Shown: positions 1 through 11,240, counted from the first letter of the stretch. The stretch is DNA of 64,000 bases from Lamellibrachia columna (GCA_963662155.1 OY759263.1:39023091-39087090), one strand, 5' to 3'. The notes: generated by a model not told the origin, from the letters alone. Translations and numbers: made by a program.

Positions 1-288
1 CTGAAGGGTAACATGCTCCCCTTCACTAGCAACCCTGTCTACCTTAGGGTAACCCTTGACAAAAGTCTCACGTATAAAGAACACCTAGTGAAAGCTGCTA
101 AGAAGATGACCTCTCGTGTTGGAGGGATAAGGCGTCTGGCAGGCACAACTTGGGGAACCGACTTTACGACTCTCAGAACGTCAACTATCGTGCTTGTATT
201 CGCACCTGCAGAATACTGTTGCGCAGCCTGGGGACGTAGCAGCCACACCAACAAATTATAGACACTGCCCTAAATGCGAACCATTACT
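1..288 (+). pseudogene. LINE reverse transcriptase C-terminal relic, part 1
   Basis: This is a fragment of a Jockey/CR1-group non-LTR retrotransposon. The frame from base 13 reads PVYLRVTLDKSLTYKEHL, then GGIRRLAGTTWG, LRTST and AEYCCAAWGRS. That is the order seen downstream of the RT domain in these LINEs (YLGVTLDRSLTY, LLRRLAGSGWG, LRTATLAL, AEYCAPVW). It stops at a TAG near 259, but the next frame continues with IDTALNAN and ITGC, so a small indel broke it. The matching 3' part lies at 2267-2720 beyond a 2 kb minisatellite. The 5' part is outside the window. It is dead as a protein-coding element. The family assignment is from memory of the motif order. Confidence 0.72.
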
Positions 289-2266
289 GGATGTGTGATG
301 TACACCCCACTGAGATGTGTGATGTACACCCCCACTGAGATGTGTGATGTACACCCCCACTTAGATGTGTGATGTACACCCCACTGAGATGTGTGATGTA
401 CACTCCCACTGAGATGTGTGATGTACACCCCACTGAGATGTGTGATGTACACTCCCACTGAGATGTGTGATGTACACCCCCACTGAGATGTGTAATGTAC
501 ACCCCCACTTAGATGTGTGATGTACACCTCACTGAGATGTGTGATGTACACTCCCACTGAGGTGTGTGATGTACACCCCACTGAGATGTGTGATATACAC
601 TCCCACTGAGATGTGTGATGTACACCCCCACTGAGATGTGTGATGTACACCCCCACTTAGATGTGTGATGTACACCCCACTGAGAAGTGTGATGTACACT
701 CCCACTGAGATGTGTGATGTACACCCCACTGAGATGTGTGATGTACACTCCCACTGAGATGTGTGATGTACACCCCCACTGAGATGTGTGATGTACACCC
801 CCACTGAGATGTGTGATGTACACCCCACTGAGATGTGTGATGTACACTCCCACTGAGATGTGTGATGTACACTCCCACTGAGATGTGTGATGTACACCCC
901 ACTGAGATGTGTGATGTACACTCCCGCTGAGATGTGTGATGTACACCCCACTGAGATGTGTGATGTACACTCCCACTGAGATGTGTGATGTACACCCCCA
1001 CTGAGATGTGTGATGTACACTCCCACTGAGATGTGTGATGTACACTCCCACTGAGATGTGTGATATACACCCCACTGAGATGTGTGATGTACACTCCCAC
1101 TGAGATGTGTGATATACACCCCACTGAGATGTGTGATGTACACTCCCACTGAGATGTGTGATGTACACTCCCACTGAGATGTGTGATGTACACCCCCACT
1201 GAGATGTGTGATGTACACTCCCACTGAGATGTGTGATGTACACCCCCACTGAGATGTGTGATGTACACCCCCACTGAGATGTGTGATGTACACTCCCACT
1301 GAGATGTGTGATATACACTCCCACTGAGATGTGTGATGTACACTCCCACTGAGATGTGTGATGTACACTCCCACTGAGATGTGTGATGTTCACCCCACTG
1401 AGATGTGTGATGTACACTCCCACTGAGATGTGTGATGTACACTCCCACTGAGATGTGTGATATACACTCCCACTGAGATGTGTAATGTACACTCCCACTG
1501 AGATGTGTGATGTACACCCCCACTGAGATGTGTGATGTACACCCCCACTGAGATGTGTGATGTACACTCCCACTGAGATGTGTGATATACACTCCCACTG
1601 AGATGTGTGATGTACACTCCCACTGAGATGTGTGATGTACACTCCCACTGAGATGTGTGATGTACACCCTACTGAGATGTGTGATGTACACTCCCACTGA
1701 GATGTGTGATGTACACTCCCACTGAGATGTGTGATGTACACTCCCACTGAGATGTGTGATGTGACGTACACCTACTGAGATGTGTGATGTACACTCCCAC
1801 TGAGATGTGTGATGTACACTACCACTGAGATGTGTGATGTGATGTACACCTACTGAGATGTGTGATATACACTCCCACTGAGATGTGTGATGTGACGTAC
1901 ACCTACTGAGATGTGTGACGTACACTCCCACTGAGATGTGTGATGTACACTACCACTGAGATGTGTGATGTGATGTACACCTACTGAGATGTGTGATATA
2001 CACTCCCACTGAGATGTGTGATGTACACTCCCACTGAGATGTGTGATATACACTCCCACTGAGATGTGTGATGTACACCCCCACTTAGATGTGTGATGTA
2101 CACCCCCACTGAGATGTGTTCTGTACACTCCCACTGAGATGTGTGATGTACACTCCCACTGAGATGTGTGATGTACACCTCCACTTAGATGTGTGATGTA
2201 CACTCCCACTTAGATGTGTGATGTACACCCCCACTGAGATGTGTTCTGTACACTCCCACTCAGATG
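289..2266. repeat. 24/25-bp minisatellite (about 80 copies) inside a LINE
   Basis: The unit GAGATGTGTGATGTACACCC plus CACT (24 bp) alternates irregularly with a 25-bp form ending in TCCCACT or CCCCCACT. Rare interruptions add TGATG (near 1760, 1840, 1890 and 1970). The mixture of 24 and 25 bp moves the reading frame back and forth, and the unit has few stops on the minus strand. This produces several spurious minus-strand frames of up to 424 codons. The array starts and ends within one LINE coding sequence, and its unit reads CVMYTPTEM in the LINE sense. Confidence 0.97.
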
Positions 2267-2720
2267 CTGCCAACATTGTCTGGCTTACTCCCTCCTCAAA
2301 TACGACGGCAGAAAGCTACACTTGATCTTGCCCTGAGTGCTCAACGGGATGAACAACACATGCTGCATGAATACACGGAGTGGCGCACTAACCAGAGGCT
2401 CAAGTCAAGACGACCGTTCACACGAGAGGCAAGTGAATTACTCGAACAATGTGAGACTGGCAGTGGCTGTTCCTCGGCTCATAACAACTTGGGAAGACCA
2501 AGACACCCGACTCAAACGCTTCATCAACACGCCATCTAATCACCCTGCTGGGTTGGACAACTTGGATACAGAGATGACCCCATGTGTGTCTGTGGTGATG
2601 CCCCCCAGACTGCTGACCACCTACTGGAATGCCCAACATGCCGGCCTGTATGCGACGAGGACATCCTGGCAGTCAACGAAGCAGCAGCGACAAGGCTCCA
2701 CCAGCTAGGTGATGTATAGT
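2267..2720 (+). pseudogene. LINE reverse transcriptase C-terminal relic, part 2
   Basis: This continues the relic at 1-288. It reads LPTLSGLLPPQIRRQKATLD, then RRPFTREASELL. After frame changes it reads GLDNLDTEMTPCVCG and QTADHLLECPTCRP. The C-x-CG ... H-x(3)-C-x2-C cluster is the zinc-binding tail typical of Jockey/CR1-type ORF2 proteins. The two halves are separated only by the minisatellite. Coding similarity ends near 2710 (RLHQL), and an A-rich stretch follows at 2808-2818. Several frameshifts make it a pseudogene. Confidence 0.75.
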
Positions 2721-3585
2721 GGAAGTGGAAGTATACGACAGAAGAAGCATTAATTTGTTTATTTATAAGAAAGAAACTCTAGCTATTTTGAATATGCAAT
2801 AGCTATTAAAAAAAAAACTACCATTATCACAATAACCACCACACAATTCCATTTCTTATTACTGTATGTTCGTGGTGTGGTGAACGACAACGGATCGAAT
2901 CAAGCCGCACCAACACCGTCGTTAACGTGAGACCTTGCACGAGTGACAACCTAGTGACTGCCTTGGTCCACATCGGATGTCATTTAGCTGCAAGCCGTGG
3001 ATATACGACAATGATCCGGAGACGTTCCTGTGTAAAATATTTCGAGTTCTCTATCGACAGTGTGGTTGCTTTCCCTTGAGAGTGTTGGAGACCGTGGCAC
3101 ACTGTTCGAACATGTGCATAATATGGCAATGGTTATAGAATGCACCGACTTTACTATAGAACAGGCAGCCATCGTCAGAAATACAGCCATAGTTACGACG
3201 CTAAAATCTTAAATGCAATTGTATTAATGTCACCGCCATCACAACAGCATTCCCGAGTATGACGCCACATGTCTGGAATGCCTCCTACTTACGACGGGTC
3301 GTCGGAAATGCGTTACAACCAGGTCACTATTGCCTATTAATTATGGCGTTTTAAAACAGTTTTAGCAGCAGTCACGCCATGCGCATACAACCATGACCGT
3401 TTGACTCATTGAGAGTGTTAGTCTGCACAAAACAAGAAAATAAAACATAACTATTACCTGAAATACTGTCGTAGGTCCTTTGAACAACCGTTAACAAAGT
3501 CACAAGCACTGGTTACAGTCAGAATGAACATCTCGCTGATTGGAGCGGAAATAGTTGCGACGGCATCAACAACGCTTCTTGTTAT
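2721..3585. other. Non-coding, nothing recognised
   Basis: Unique-looking AT-rich sequence follows the LINE tail. I see no splice-bounded open frame, RNA gene or terminal repeat here. Confidence 0.5.
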
Positions 3586-4118
3586 GTTTGACAGTTTAAT
3601 ATGATATGAGTTACACACATAGTCAGCGAGGTTTGACAGTGTGATATGAGTGACAAAACTAGTCAGCGAGGTTTGACAGTATGATATGAGTGACAGAACT
3701 CACCATCGAGGCTTGCAAATGTGATATGAGTGATACAACAAGCCATCGAGGTTTGACAGTGTGATGCGAATGACTAAACTAGCCAGCGAGGTTTGGGCAG
3801 TGTGGTATGAGTGTCACAACTAGTGACTGGGGTATGACAGTGTGATATGAGTGACACAGCTGGTGATCGAAGTATGACAGTGTGATATGAGTAACACAAC
3901 TAATGATCGAGGTATGACAGTGTGATATGAGTGACACAACTAGTGATCGAGGTATGACAATGTGATATGAGTGAAACAACTAGTTAACGAGGTTTGACAG
4001 TATGATATGAGTGACATAAGTAGTTAGCGAGGCTAGAAAGTGTGATATGAATTAAACAACTAGTTAGCGAGGTTTAACAGTGTGATATGAGTGACACAGA
4101 TAGTCAGCGAGGTCTGAC
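3586..4118. repeat. 40-bp minisatellite, about 13 copies
   Basis: The unit begins GAGGTTTGACAGTGTGATAT and continues GAGTGACACAACTAGTNANC. Copies diverge by several bases each, so the array is moderately old. The same unit recurs as two isolated copies at 6215-6283, more than 2 kb away. Confidence 0.93.
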
Positions 4119-4628
4119 GTACAAGCGTAACTGCGACACACACTTAGCCATTGTATTCATTTGCGGTGACTGTTTGTGGCAGCAGGCAAAGCTTGACTGG
4201 TTTTTTTACAACTACTCAGTTTCACAGACAAGTGAGGCGTTACTTGAAGGGCCGTTAAAATCTACTTTACACCTGTATTGAAAGTGTTTAAGAGAAATGC
4301 GTTGAACAAACGCATTATACAACTTGATTCGAATGTCATTTATTACTTTCCATCGTGCTCGCTGGTAAAACACGCTTGTAGTGGAAACATGTCTAGTGTC
4401 CGTAGCGAAAGCACACATGCATGTATGTATACAAACGCACACGATCACACATTAAGAGTAAAAGTAGTATATTTGTTTGTGATGTGTTATCGATGAAAGT
4501 TAATGCATACATCTGCCAGGCATTTAAGTCATACCATTCTACTACGCTACAGCCTTGTCAACACATCGTACATAGTTACGCACACACTTAGGTACGCACA
4601 CACGGACGTACGCAAAACAAATACATGG

Positions 4629-4629
<1 letters not shown>
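4119..4629. other. Non-coding, nothing recognised
   Basis: There is no supported gene or repeat. The small open frames here have no family resemblance and no splice context. Confidence 0.45.
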
Positions 4630-4720
<91 letters not shown>

Positions 4721-4722
4721 AG
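4630..4722. repeat. (TG)n followed by (CGTG)n microsatellite
   Basis: About 30 bases of TG dinucleotides change abruptly into about 60 bases of the tetranucleotide CGTG. The Cys-Val and Arg-Ala/His-Thr frames over it are translation artefacts of the repeat. Confidence 0.97.
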
Positions 4723-5308
4723 TATAGCGTAGCTGTGTGTTACGCATATAGGCCCACTACTGTATTTTGCTGCGAAATTATGTACTGACGTCATTGAGTA
4801 CGAAATGGCTTCTGTAATAATAATAGGGAGGTCAAGAGTTGACAGCGACATAAATGCTCATTGTTTTGATGAAACCTTGTGTATACGTAACTTCATAAAC
4901 ATGCATAAGCACACGGCGACTTTGACGTGTGGCGCTTGCACTGAATGTAGTACTGCCATCATGTTGTCTTTAGTGCATACACCTAGCCAGCACAGAGCCA
5001 TGTGTTTATTACGAAGACCAGTCGTTTATAGTGTGGTCCGCCGTGTGTTCTGCGAGACGTGGACACAGGTATGGTTTGGGTGTGTTGCGACTATGTGTGC
5101 GTAAATCGACTTGAATGTAATGAGGCCCCAGCACGCGATATGCCCCCGGTGATCTCTGACCATGGACACGGCTGAATGATCCCAGCTACTACGATTGCGT
5201 TCTTAGCGCCCAATTTGTCAACACAATACGACTGAAGAGCGGACACATTTCGTTTCGGCGGTTTACCGTATGTCCAAGGTGCAATCCCACTCAGTTATTA
5301 TTATAATA
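4723..5308. other. Non-coding, nothing recognised
   Basis: No gene or repeat is supported. A 99-codon frame at 4805-5104 has no recognisable domain and no splice sites that join it to anything. Confidence 0.4.
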
Positions 5309-5422
5309 AGTGCAGGCCCTACCCACATTTAAGTGCAGGCCCTACCCACATTTAAGTGCAGGCCCTACCCACATTTAAGTGCAGGCCCTACCCACATTTA
5401 AGTGCAGGCCCTACCCACATTT
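5309..5422. repeat. 23-bp tandem repeat, 5 copies
   Basis: Five virtually identical copies of AGTGCAGGCCCTACCCACAT plus TTA. Such high identity means recent expansion. Confidence 0.97.
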
Positions 5423-5513
5423 GTTGATGTGCTAAGTCGTCAACAGTCATTCTACGATATGAATTCAGCGAACCGAAGTAAGGAATATGAATAATTGAAT
5501 GGACGACTGAGAA

Positions 5514-5855
5514 GCATGTACTGTCTGCATGTCTGTTGGATCAGTAAGGTAAGCGAGGGCATGTATTGCATGCATGTCTGTTGGATCAGTAAGGTAAGCA
5601 AGGGCATGTATTGCATGCATGTCTGTTGGATCAGTAAGGTAAGCGAGGGCATGTATTGCATGCATGTCTGTTGGATTAGTAAGGTATGCGAGGACATGTA
5701 TTGCCTGCATGTCTGTTGGATTAGTAAGGTAAGCGAGGGCACGTACTGCCTGCACGTCTGTTGGATTAGTAAGGTATGCGAGGACATGTATTGCCTGCAT
5801 GTCTGTTGGACTAGTAGGGTAAGCGAAGGCATGTATTGCCTACACGCTATTTTAC
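5514..5855. repeat. 45-bp tandem repeat, about 7 copies
   Basis: The unit contains TGTCTGTTGGATCAGTAAGG, then TAAGCGAGGGCATGTATTGC and ATGCA. Because 45 is a multiple of 3, a 15-residue repeat is open on both strands. I see no signal that it is translated. Confidence 0.95.
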
Positions 5856-6214
5856 AAAATGCATACAATGGAACAGTCTGGTAAATGTCTATTTTACTCA
5901 GCGAAATATTAACTATATTAATTATTTAACTAATTTTCGTAGGAAGTAGCGTGACTGACGTTACATGTGATGGAGCCAATCAACGGATGGATACTATAAA
6001 ATTAATGAATGAGATAATTCAACATTAATTAAAAACAACTTTAATGAATTAATTATTACAACTATTGACCCAATTATTGCATACAATGAACTATTACCCA
6101 GTTTCGAAATCTTCAAAGCTTTTCTGTCTAAAATGTGCAAAGGCTGAATGTTGACTTGTATTGGAGTTTACACATTAGTTATTCGGGAACATGACCCCAT
6201 GTATTTCCACGTAT
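5856..6214. other. AT-rich non-coding stretch
   Basis: Nothing recognised. Multiple stops occur in all frames. Confidence 0.5.
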
Positions 6215-6283
6215 CTGTGACAGTGTGGTATGAGTGACACAAATAGCCATCGAGGTTTGACAGTGTGGTATGAGTGACACTAT
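6215..6283. repeat. Two isolated copies of the 40-bp minisatellite unit
   Basis: GACAGTGTGGTATGAGTGAC occurs twice with AGCCATCGAGGTTT between. This matches the unit of the array at 3586-4118. The copies sit 2.1 kb from that array. Confidence 0.85.
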
Positions 6284-6289
6284 TACGCC

Positions 6290-6560
6290 CCACCCCTTGT
6301 TCGCGTCTCCAAGACATGTCACCATAACTCCCAACTCCTGGTTTGTTTCTCCAAAACAACGCCCTACCCATGGTTCGTGTCTCCAAAACATGTCACCATG
6401 ACGTCCTAGCTTCTATCCCTTGTTCGTGTCTCCAAGACAGACATGTCACCATAACGACCTGCCCCTTGCTCGTGTCTCTAAGACATGTCACCATATCGCC
6501 CCAACCCTGCTTCATGGTTCCAAGACATGTCGTTATAACGCCCTACCCTGGTTTCGTTGT
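6290..6560. repeat. About 40-bp imperfect tandem repeat, about 6 copies
   Basis: The recurring core is TTCGTGTCTCCAAGACATGT followed by CACCATAACGCCCTA-like sequence, with variable spacing and frequent substitutions. It looks like an old, decaying minisatellite. Confidence 0.8.
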
Positions 6561-6979
6561 GTCCTTGGAGGACACGCAAGAACACAGGGCCGGTCATCGG
6601 AACACCTGGCTGGTGGAGGGTGTGAGTGGGCCACGGATAAAACACGACTTACCGGACACTTGTGTCACAACCGCGACTGCCAGCACCACGCACACGCTGG
6701 CTGCGAGTTCGACACGAGTCATAACTACAACACACACGACACAACTGTCTCGACTACTGTCATTACAAATATGACAGAGCAGCGACGCGGTGGTGATTGT
6801 CGTCCGGTGCCGCGGTCGACACTACGCAGTCGACCGGCACGAGCGGGTCACCGCGCCACTCTCCGCGCTGTCACATTCCGTCGGTTCCTGGCCGCCACTA
6901 ACTCACCGACAACATCGCACCGTTATTATTGCGTAGAGACTGTCACGTTTACATATCGGCGCACCCCCTAGCCACTGGC
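6561..6979. other. GC-rich non-coding stretch
   Basis: Overlapping open frames of 143 and 183 codons run through here. They begin in the preceding repeat and show no domain or splice evidence. I see no supported gene. Confidence 0.4.
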
Positions 6980-7069
6980 TGACAGGGAGGGAGGGAGGGA
7001 GGGAGGGAGGAAGGGAGAAGCGAGGGAGGGAGAAGCGAGAAGCGAGAGAGGGAGGAGCGAGGGCGTGTG

Positions 7070-7117
<48 letters not shown>

Positions 7118-7160
7118 GGCGGGCGGGCGGGCGGGCGGGCGGGCGGGCGGGCGGGCGGGC
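6980..7160. repeat. Compound microsatellite (GGGA)n-(CGTG)n-(CGGG)n
   Basis: Purine-rich GGGA repeats at about 6986-7055 are followed by CGTG units at about 7065-7115 and CGGG units at about 7116-7160. The last part is a strong G-quadruplex-forming pattern on the + strand. Confidence 0.95.
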
Positions 7161-8084
7161 CGGTTAGGTATTGTGAAATAGTAACTTGATCGCCTTTGGC
7201 AAATTAAATACCAGTCGGTCTGCGACTTGAATCGAGCTGTGTCATCGTGACGTAATTCGTAACCCGTCGCTTGCACCGGTATCATATTATGTATGTTAAA
7301 CGACTCAGTGGGTTCAGTGTACAAGACCCGCGTTGTATCCCCGAGTCACAGAACTAGATCAGTTAAGGCGAGATAAGATTACACACCGTACACGTCTCCA
7401 GCAGGCCTCGCGGTGCAATTAAAGTTGTTTGAATGGGGTTTGTGAGCGTTCGCGATATCTTCACGACGCCATCACAAAGTCAAGGTTATCGTTGTTTCGA
7501 ATCTTGTACTCACTTCATTAACATGAATAACTTGTGTAGTATGTTGAACCCACAGAAACGCTGATGCGGGCAGCCACAACTAATGCCACTATAGACACTG
7601 ACTGCAGAATTTCTTATTACAGATGTGTCACAAAATACTCCCTGTCAAATATAGCCACTTCTACGCATGCGTCGCACTGAGACCAATCAACACTAGTGAG
7701 GACTGGTTTTTTAAATGTCTTCAATCGTATTATTTCATAAACTAAAACCATGCTCGTGTATATGCACAATTAACCCACCTCTTATTCCACTTGTTGGGGC
7801 CCGCGAAGGCTTGCATATGCGCCATTCCAGCCTCGCCATCTTCAGATAGGTGTTATTGTCTACTTCATTCACACGATAATCCAATTTGGCAAAATACATG
7901 GAACTGTTTTTATAAACTACTACTACTAGCAAAATTAGTCATTAATTGGTTTTCGAATTATGAAATCTTTGTTATTTAATAGCTACAACGCAGTACCACC
8001 AGAGGAGGCTGCCGAGCATGTGCATGCACGATGCTTAAACAGCAGAACTGCTGCGCCTCTTGGTCGAGTTCTAGGACCCTTATA
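7161..8084. other. Non-coding, nothing recognised
   Basis: No feature supported beyond short frames without context. Confidence 0.45.
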
Positions 8085-8284
8085 GGGGTAAGACCACGAA
8101 TGTAGGGCGTATTAAATTGCGATATGTGAATTTAAAGAATTCATATGATGTGACATAAGTGCAATTGAGCAGGCATATTCACAGGTTTGTTTGTAGAAGC
8201 TATTAGCTGTGACATGGTGCCTTTTTTTGAGAGTTTAAAAGGCGGAGGGATTATGGGCCACGTGGGCGCATGAATACAAGGCTG
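8085..8284 (+). repeat. Interspersed repeat family R1, copy 1 (partial)
   Basis: From GGGGTAAGACCAC onward this matches 9143-9390 almost perfectly. It lacks about 42 bp near its start and an 18-bp piece between two TATGGG motifs, and the match ends near AATACAAGGCT. About 165 consecutive bases appear identical to copy 2, so the duplication is recent. A third, inverted copy lies at 52890-53331. Confidence 0.9.
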
Positions 8285-9142
8285 GTTAACATAAGATATA
8301 ATCATTCCCATAGGCACAGGTTGATAGGAAAAGTGAACAGTTTGCTTGGAAAACGCAGACAGCAGTAGCAATCACGAACATCATGATACAGATCGGAAGC
8401 CAAAATGGAAAGTTTGCGAAAATTAGGGGGTATGACATAAGTATGTGACGGAACAGGTAACCATTTTGGACTAGAGCGATCATTGGTGATATTTGTCTTG
8501 TGGCCCAGTGCGTTACCAACATTGTGTAACAAATTTGGACAGAATAGTTGTATTTTGATTGTGTCACACCCACTGGAAGCACTGCGTAGATCAGCATTTT
8601 CAAATCTGGCAGCGACTGGCATCTAGTCATGTGATACCCTTTTATGGTGGCGTATCGAAATCAAGCCGTTCGCCTTGTATCTTATCAACTAGAAGTATGA
8701 AAGCAATCACATAAACAATAAAATTGGACAAACCTGAATCATTGGAATTTACCCTAAATCCTGTTAAATGTGAAAAATGTCCAATTTTCTTACAAAGTTA
8801 TGCCACGTTTGGTTTAAAATCAAGCAATTATATGAATACTAATTTAAAAATAAACTCATTAGTATATTCAAAGGGATAGTAAGCAGGCTTCATTGGTTCG
8901 CAGTGCTATGTAAATCTAGTGTACATGATCTATGATTTATCAAGTGTCAAAATCGACCTATAATTAAATTATGTGACTGGTTTTCAGCTAATAATACGGA
9001 CAAAGTATTGTTTAGACTTGGCTGTCAAACAAATAATAATGACTTGACAAGTAGGAGTGTTCCATAATGTGTCTACATATACACTGTGCCGCAACTTGAT
9101 ATAAAATTTGACACTTTCTGAAACAAAAAAATTCCCTATTTG
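8285..9142. other. Non-coding between two R1 copies
   Basis: There is no recognisable gene. Minus-strand frames of 106-114 codons at 8286-8630 resemble no family I know. Confidence 0.4.
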
Positions 9143-9576
9143 GGGTAAGACCACAGTTGACCTTCCTGTTTATTGTTTCACACGAATGTAGGGCGTATTA
9201 AATTGCGATATGTGAATTTAAAGAATTCATATGATGTGACATAAGTGCAATTGAGCAGGCATATTCACAGGTTTGTTTGTAGAAGCTATTAGCTGTGACA
9301 TGGTGCCTTTTTTTGAGAGTTTAAAAGGCGGAGGGATTTATGGGAATTTTTCTGCTATGGGCCACGTGGGCGCATGAATACAAGGCTATTTTTGTAAAAA
9401 TTGATGGGCATCGCACGTCGGGGCGTTTTAAAAGAGCTGGAGGTATGTGATTTTGATAAAACTTGGTCAGCATGTCAATGAGATGATGGCAGTTGCTGCG
9501 AAAAAGTTTCAGAATTTTTAGTGGTCACGTTTTCTTAAAATCTAACAAAACGTTAACATGGCCACCAATGCAATTT
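9143..9576 (+). repeat. Interspersed repeat family R1, copy 2 (longest direct copy)
   Basis: About 434 bp. It runs from TTGGGGTAAGACCACAGTTG, through CTGCTATGGGCCACGTGGGC and CGTCGGGGCGTTTTAAAAG, to ACATGGCCACCAATGCAATT. Its reverse complement is present at 52890-53331 over the whole length. No tRNA-like head, clear terminal inverted repeat or coding capacity was seen, so the class is undetermined (non-autonomous element). A LINE relic begins directly downstream. Confidence 0.88.
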
Positions 9577-10550
9577 TCAACTGTGGTCTGACTCCTATAT
9601 GGGGAAGAGGATAATGAAATCGTCGGTATTTGGACATGCGGATCGTGCCGCATTTTGCCGACTATCGTAGTGAGGCTTCTTCTCAAGACGTCCTTCCTCG
9701 AGTCAGTGGTGAGTAAGTTGGAAGAATCCAACCAGCAGCCAGTCACTGTGGTCGTAGAGCAGCGGCAAGAGTTGCCTGCGAGAAGGAAGGAAGGAAAAAG
9801 GCAGAACACCGATGCCGATGTCACCTGCGTGAGAACAAAAGGAATGACGCTGTTAGTGAGGAACAGTATGCTGCGAGATGTTCGATTAAACAAAACCGCC
9901 GACGGAAAGCAGATTAAAATTCCAAGGAAGTCGGGAGTTACATTCACTGATATTGGCGAAATGATAGACGATATAGGCTATATCGTACAGCCAGTAATGA
10001 CGACGTTGCCGGGATAATCATCGTAAGAGAGGCAATGGGAAATATGGACGTTAACGACATCAATGAAAACGTGTGCAAACTATTGAGAAAAGCGAAAATG
10101 GTGACACCATCTGTCACCATGAGTAGCGTGCTGCCTTCAAAGCGTAAAGTTGACCCGCAAAGCTTTGCTGAAATCAATATCAAATAAGAGCAACGTGCGA
10201 CGAAATAGACGTTACGTTCGTTGACAAAGAGCAACGTGCGACGAAACAGACGTTACGTTCGTTGACAATGATGCCAACTTCACTTTCCGAAACGGCGCAG
10301 TAGACTTAGCTGCCTTCCTTAAAGGACGCGCAACACCTGTCTGAGAGCGGAGTGGGCAGATTGCTCTCAAAAATGTCCCTCCCCGAACAGACACTAAGAC
10401 GAAAGAATCAGCGACATAAGGATGTGCCAAAAGCAGCGACCCACGACAATGTGCGCAACGTTAGGGCGTCGCCTGGTAATGGATGGAGGGTCGTTGAACG
10501 CCGAAATGACAACGGCACACGTCGGGCAAGTGCGCTAAATGTGGCGAGAC
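9577..10550 (+). pseudogene. LINE ORF1 relic with SGNH-like domain
   Basis: Fragments read TLLVRNSMLRDVRLNKTADG, then IKIPRKSGVTFTDIGEMIDD (9826-9970). After several frameshifts, AMGNMDVNDINENVCKLLRK appears, then DNDANFTFRNGAVDLAAFLK and HLSESGVGRLLSKMSLPEQ (about 10265-10390). The order of an N-terminal (G)NSMLRD block, a middle helical part and a C-terminal D..HLS..G block resembles the SGNH/GDSL-hydrolase-like ORF1 domain of some CR1/L2-clade LINEs. A zinc-knuckle start (KCAKCGE) follows at about 10528-10548. Multiple stops and frameshifts, and a small duplication at about 10190-10265, show it is dead. Confidence 0.6.
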
Positions 10551-10670
10551 TGACGACGTCACTGCCCCCGCAACTAACGACGTCACTGCCCTCGCAACTG
10601 ACGACGTCACTGCCCCCGCAACTGACGACGTCACTGCCCCCACAACTGACGACGTCACTGCCCCCGCAAG
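10551..10670. repeat. 24-bp minisatellite in a LINE zinc-knuckle region, 5 copies
   Basis: The unit TGACGACGTCACTGCCCCCG plus CAAC is repeated five times with single-base variants. It sits between a CxxC knuckle start (KCAKCGE) and a second CRKCGERGHKEKHH knuckle, so it expanded inside the zinc-knuckle segment of the LINE ORF1 relic. Each unit contains ACGTCA, the core of a CRE/ATF site. Confidence 0.93.
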
Positions 10671-11240
10671 CACGCCCAGAAAGTGCTGTGTCGCAAATGC
10701 GGGGAACGTGGACATAAAGAAAAGCATCATACGCATCATACGGAAATAGGCCTAAAACGTGTTGGCCATTGAACAAGACTTGTGCCCTACGACACACAGG
10801 GGACAAAACACATCATTGAGATCTGCCTGTTTTAATTAAACTTAAATACCAGATCCTTAAGCATTGAAAAAATGAACGAACTGCAGGTAACGGTTGCAAA
10901 GTATGATGTATCAGTTGTATGTGTTAGTGAAACGTGGTTTAAAGATTATATGGGAGAATATATGTTCCAATAAGTAGACAAGCGATACTGGATAATATAT
11001 GGACCAATATGGAGGAGGTATATGCCCCACCTGTTATTATTTCTGAATTTGGGAAATCAGACCATAAAATGGTATTGTTGAAACCAAGTTTTGATCGGTT
11101 TATTAATCCGGGCGTATGACTGTAAGATGTATGAGTCCCAATGAAAAAGCCACATTTGCTATGGCTTTGTCAGCTATTAGATGGGAACCCTTATTTAGGA
11201 TACAGTCATGTGAAGATAGGTATTTATATTATTAAATTGT
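10671..11240 (+). pseudogene. LINE zinc knuckle and endonuclease relics
   Basis: Directly after the 24-bp array one frame reads CRKCGERGHKEKHH, a CCHC-like knuckle. At about 10833-10970 the sequence reads LNTRSLSIEKMNELQVTVAK, then YDVSVVCVSETWF, the N-terminal core of an APE-type LINE endonuclease. At 11053-11090 FGKSDHKMVLLKP matches the C-terminal SDH motif. SPNEKATFAMALSAIRWEPL follows at about 11130-11190. The middle of the endonuclease is deleted, so this is an internally deleted copy. It probably belongs to the same element as the ORF1 relic at 9577-10550. Confidence 0.62.

Noticed and set aside
509..1931. 420-424 codon minus-strand frames of the type SVHHTSQWECTSHISVG
   Set aside because: Minisatellite artefact. 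The 24/25-bp unit is LINE-derived in the opposite sense.
289..2266. CRISPR array
   Set aside because: Units are contiguous with no unique spacers, and the context is an animal genome.
4503..4851. Cys-Val and Arg-Ala/His-Thr repeat proteins
   Set aside because: Translations of the (TG)n-(CGTG)n microsatellite.
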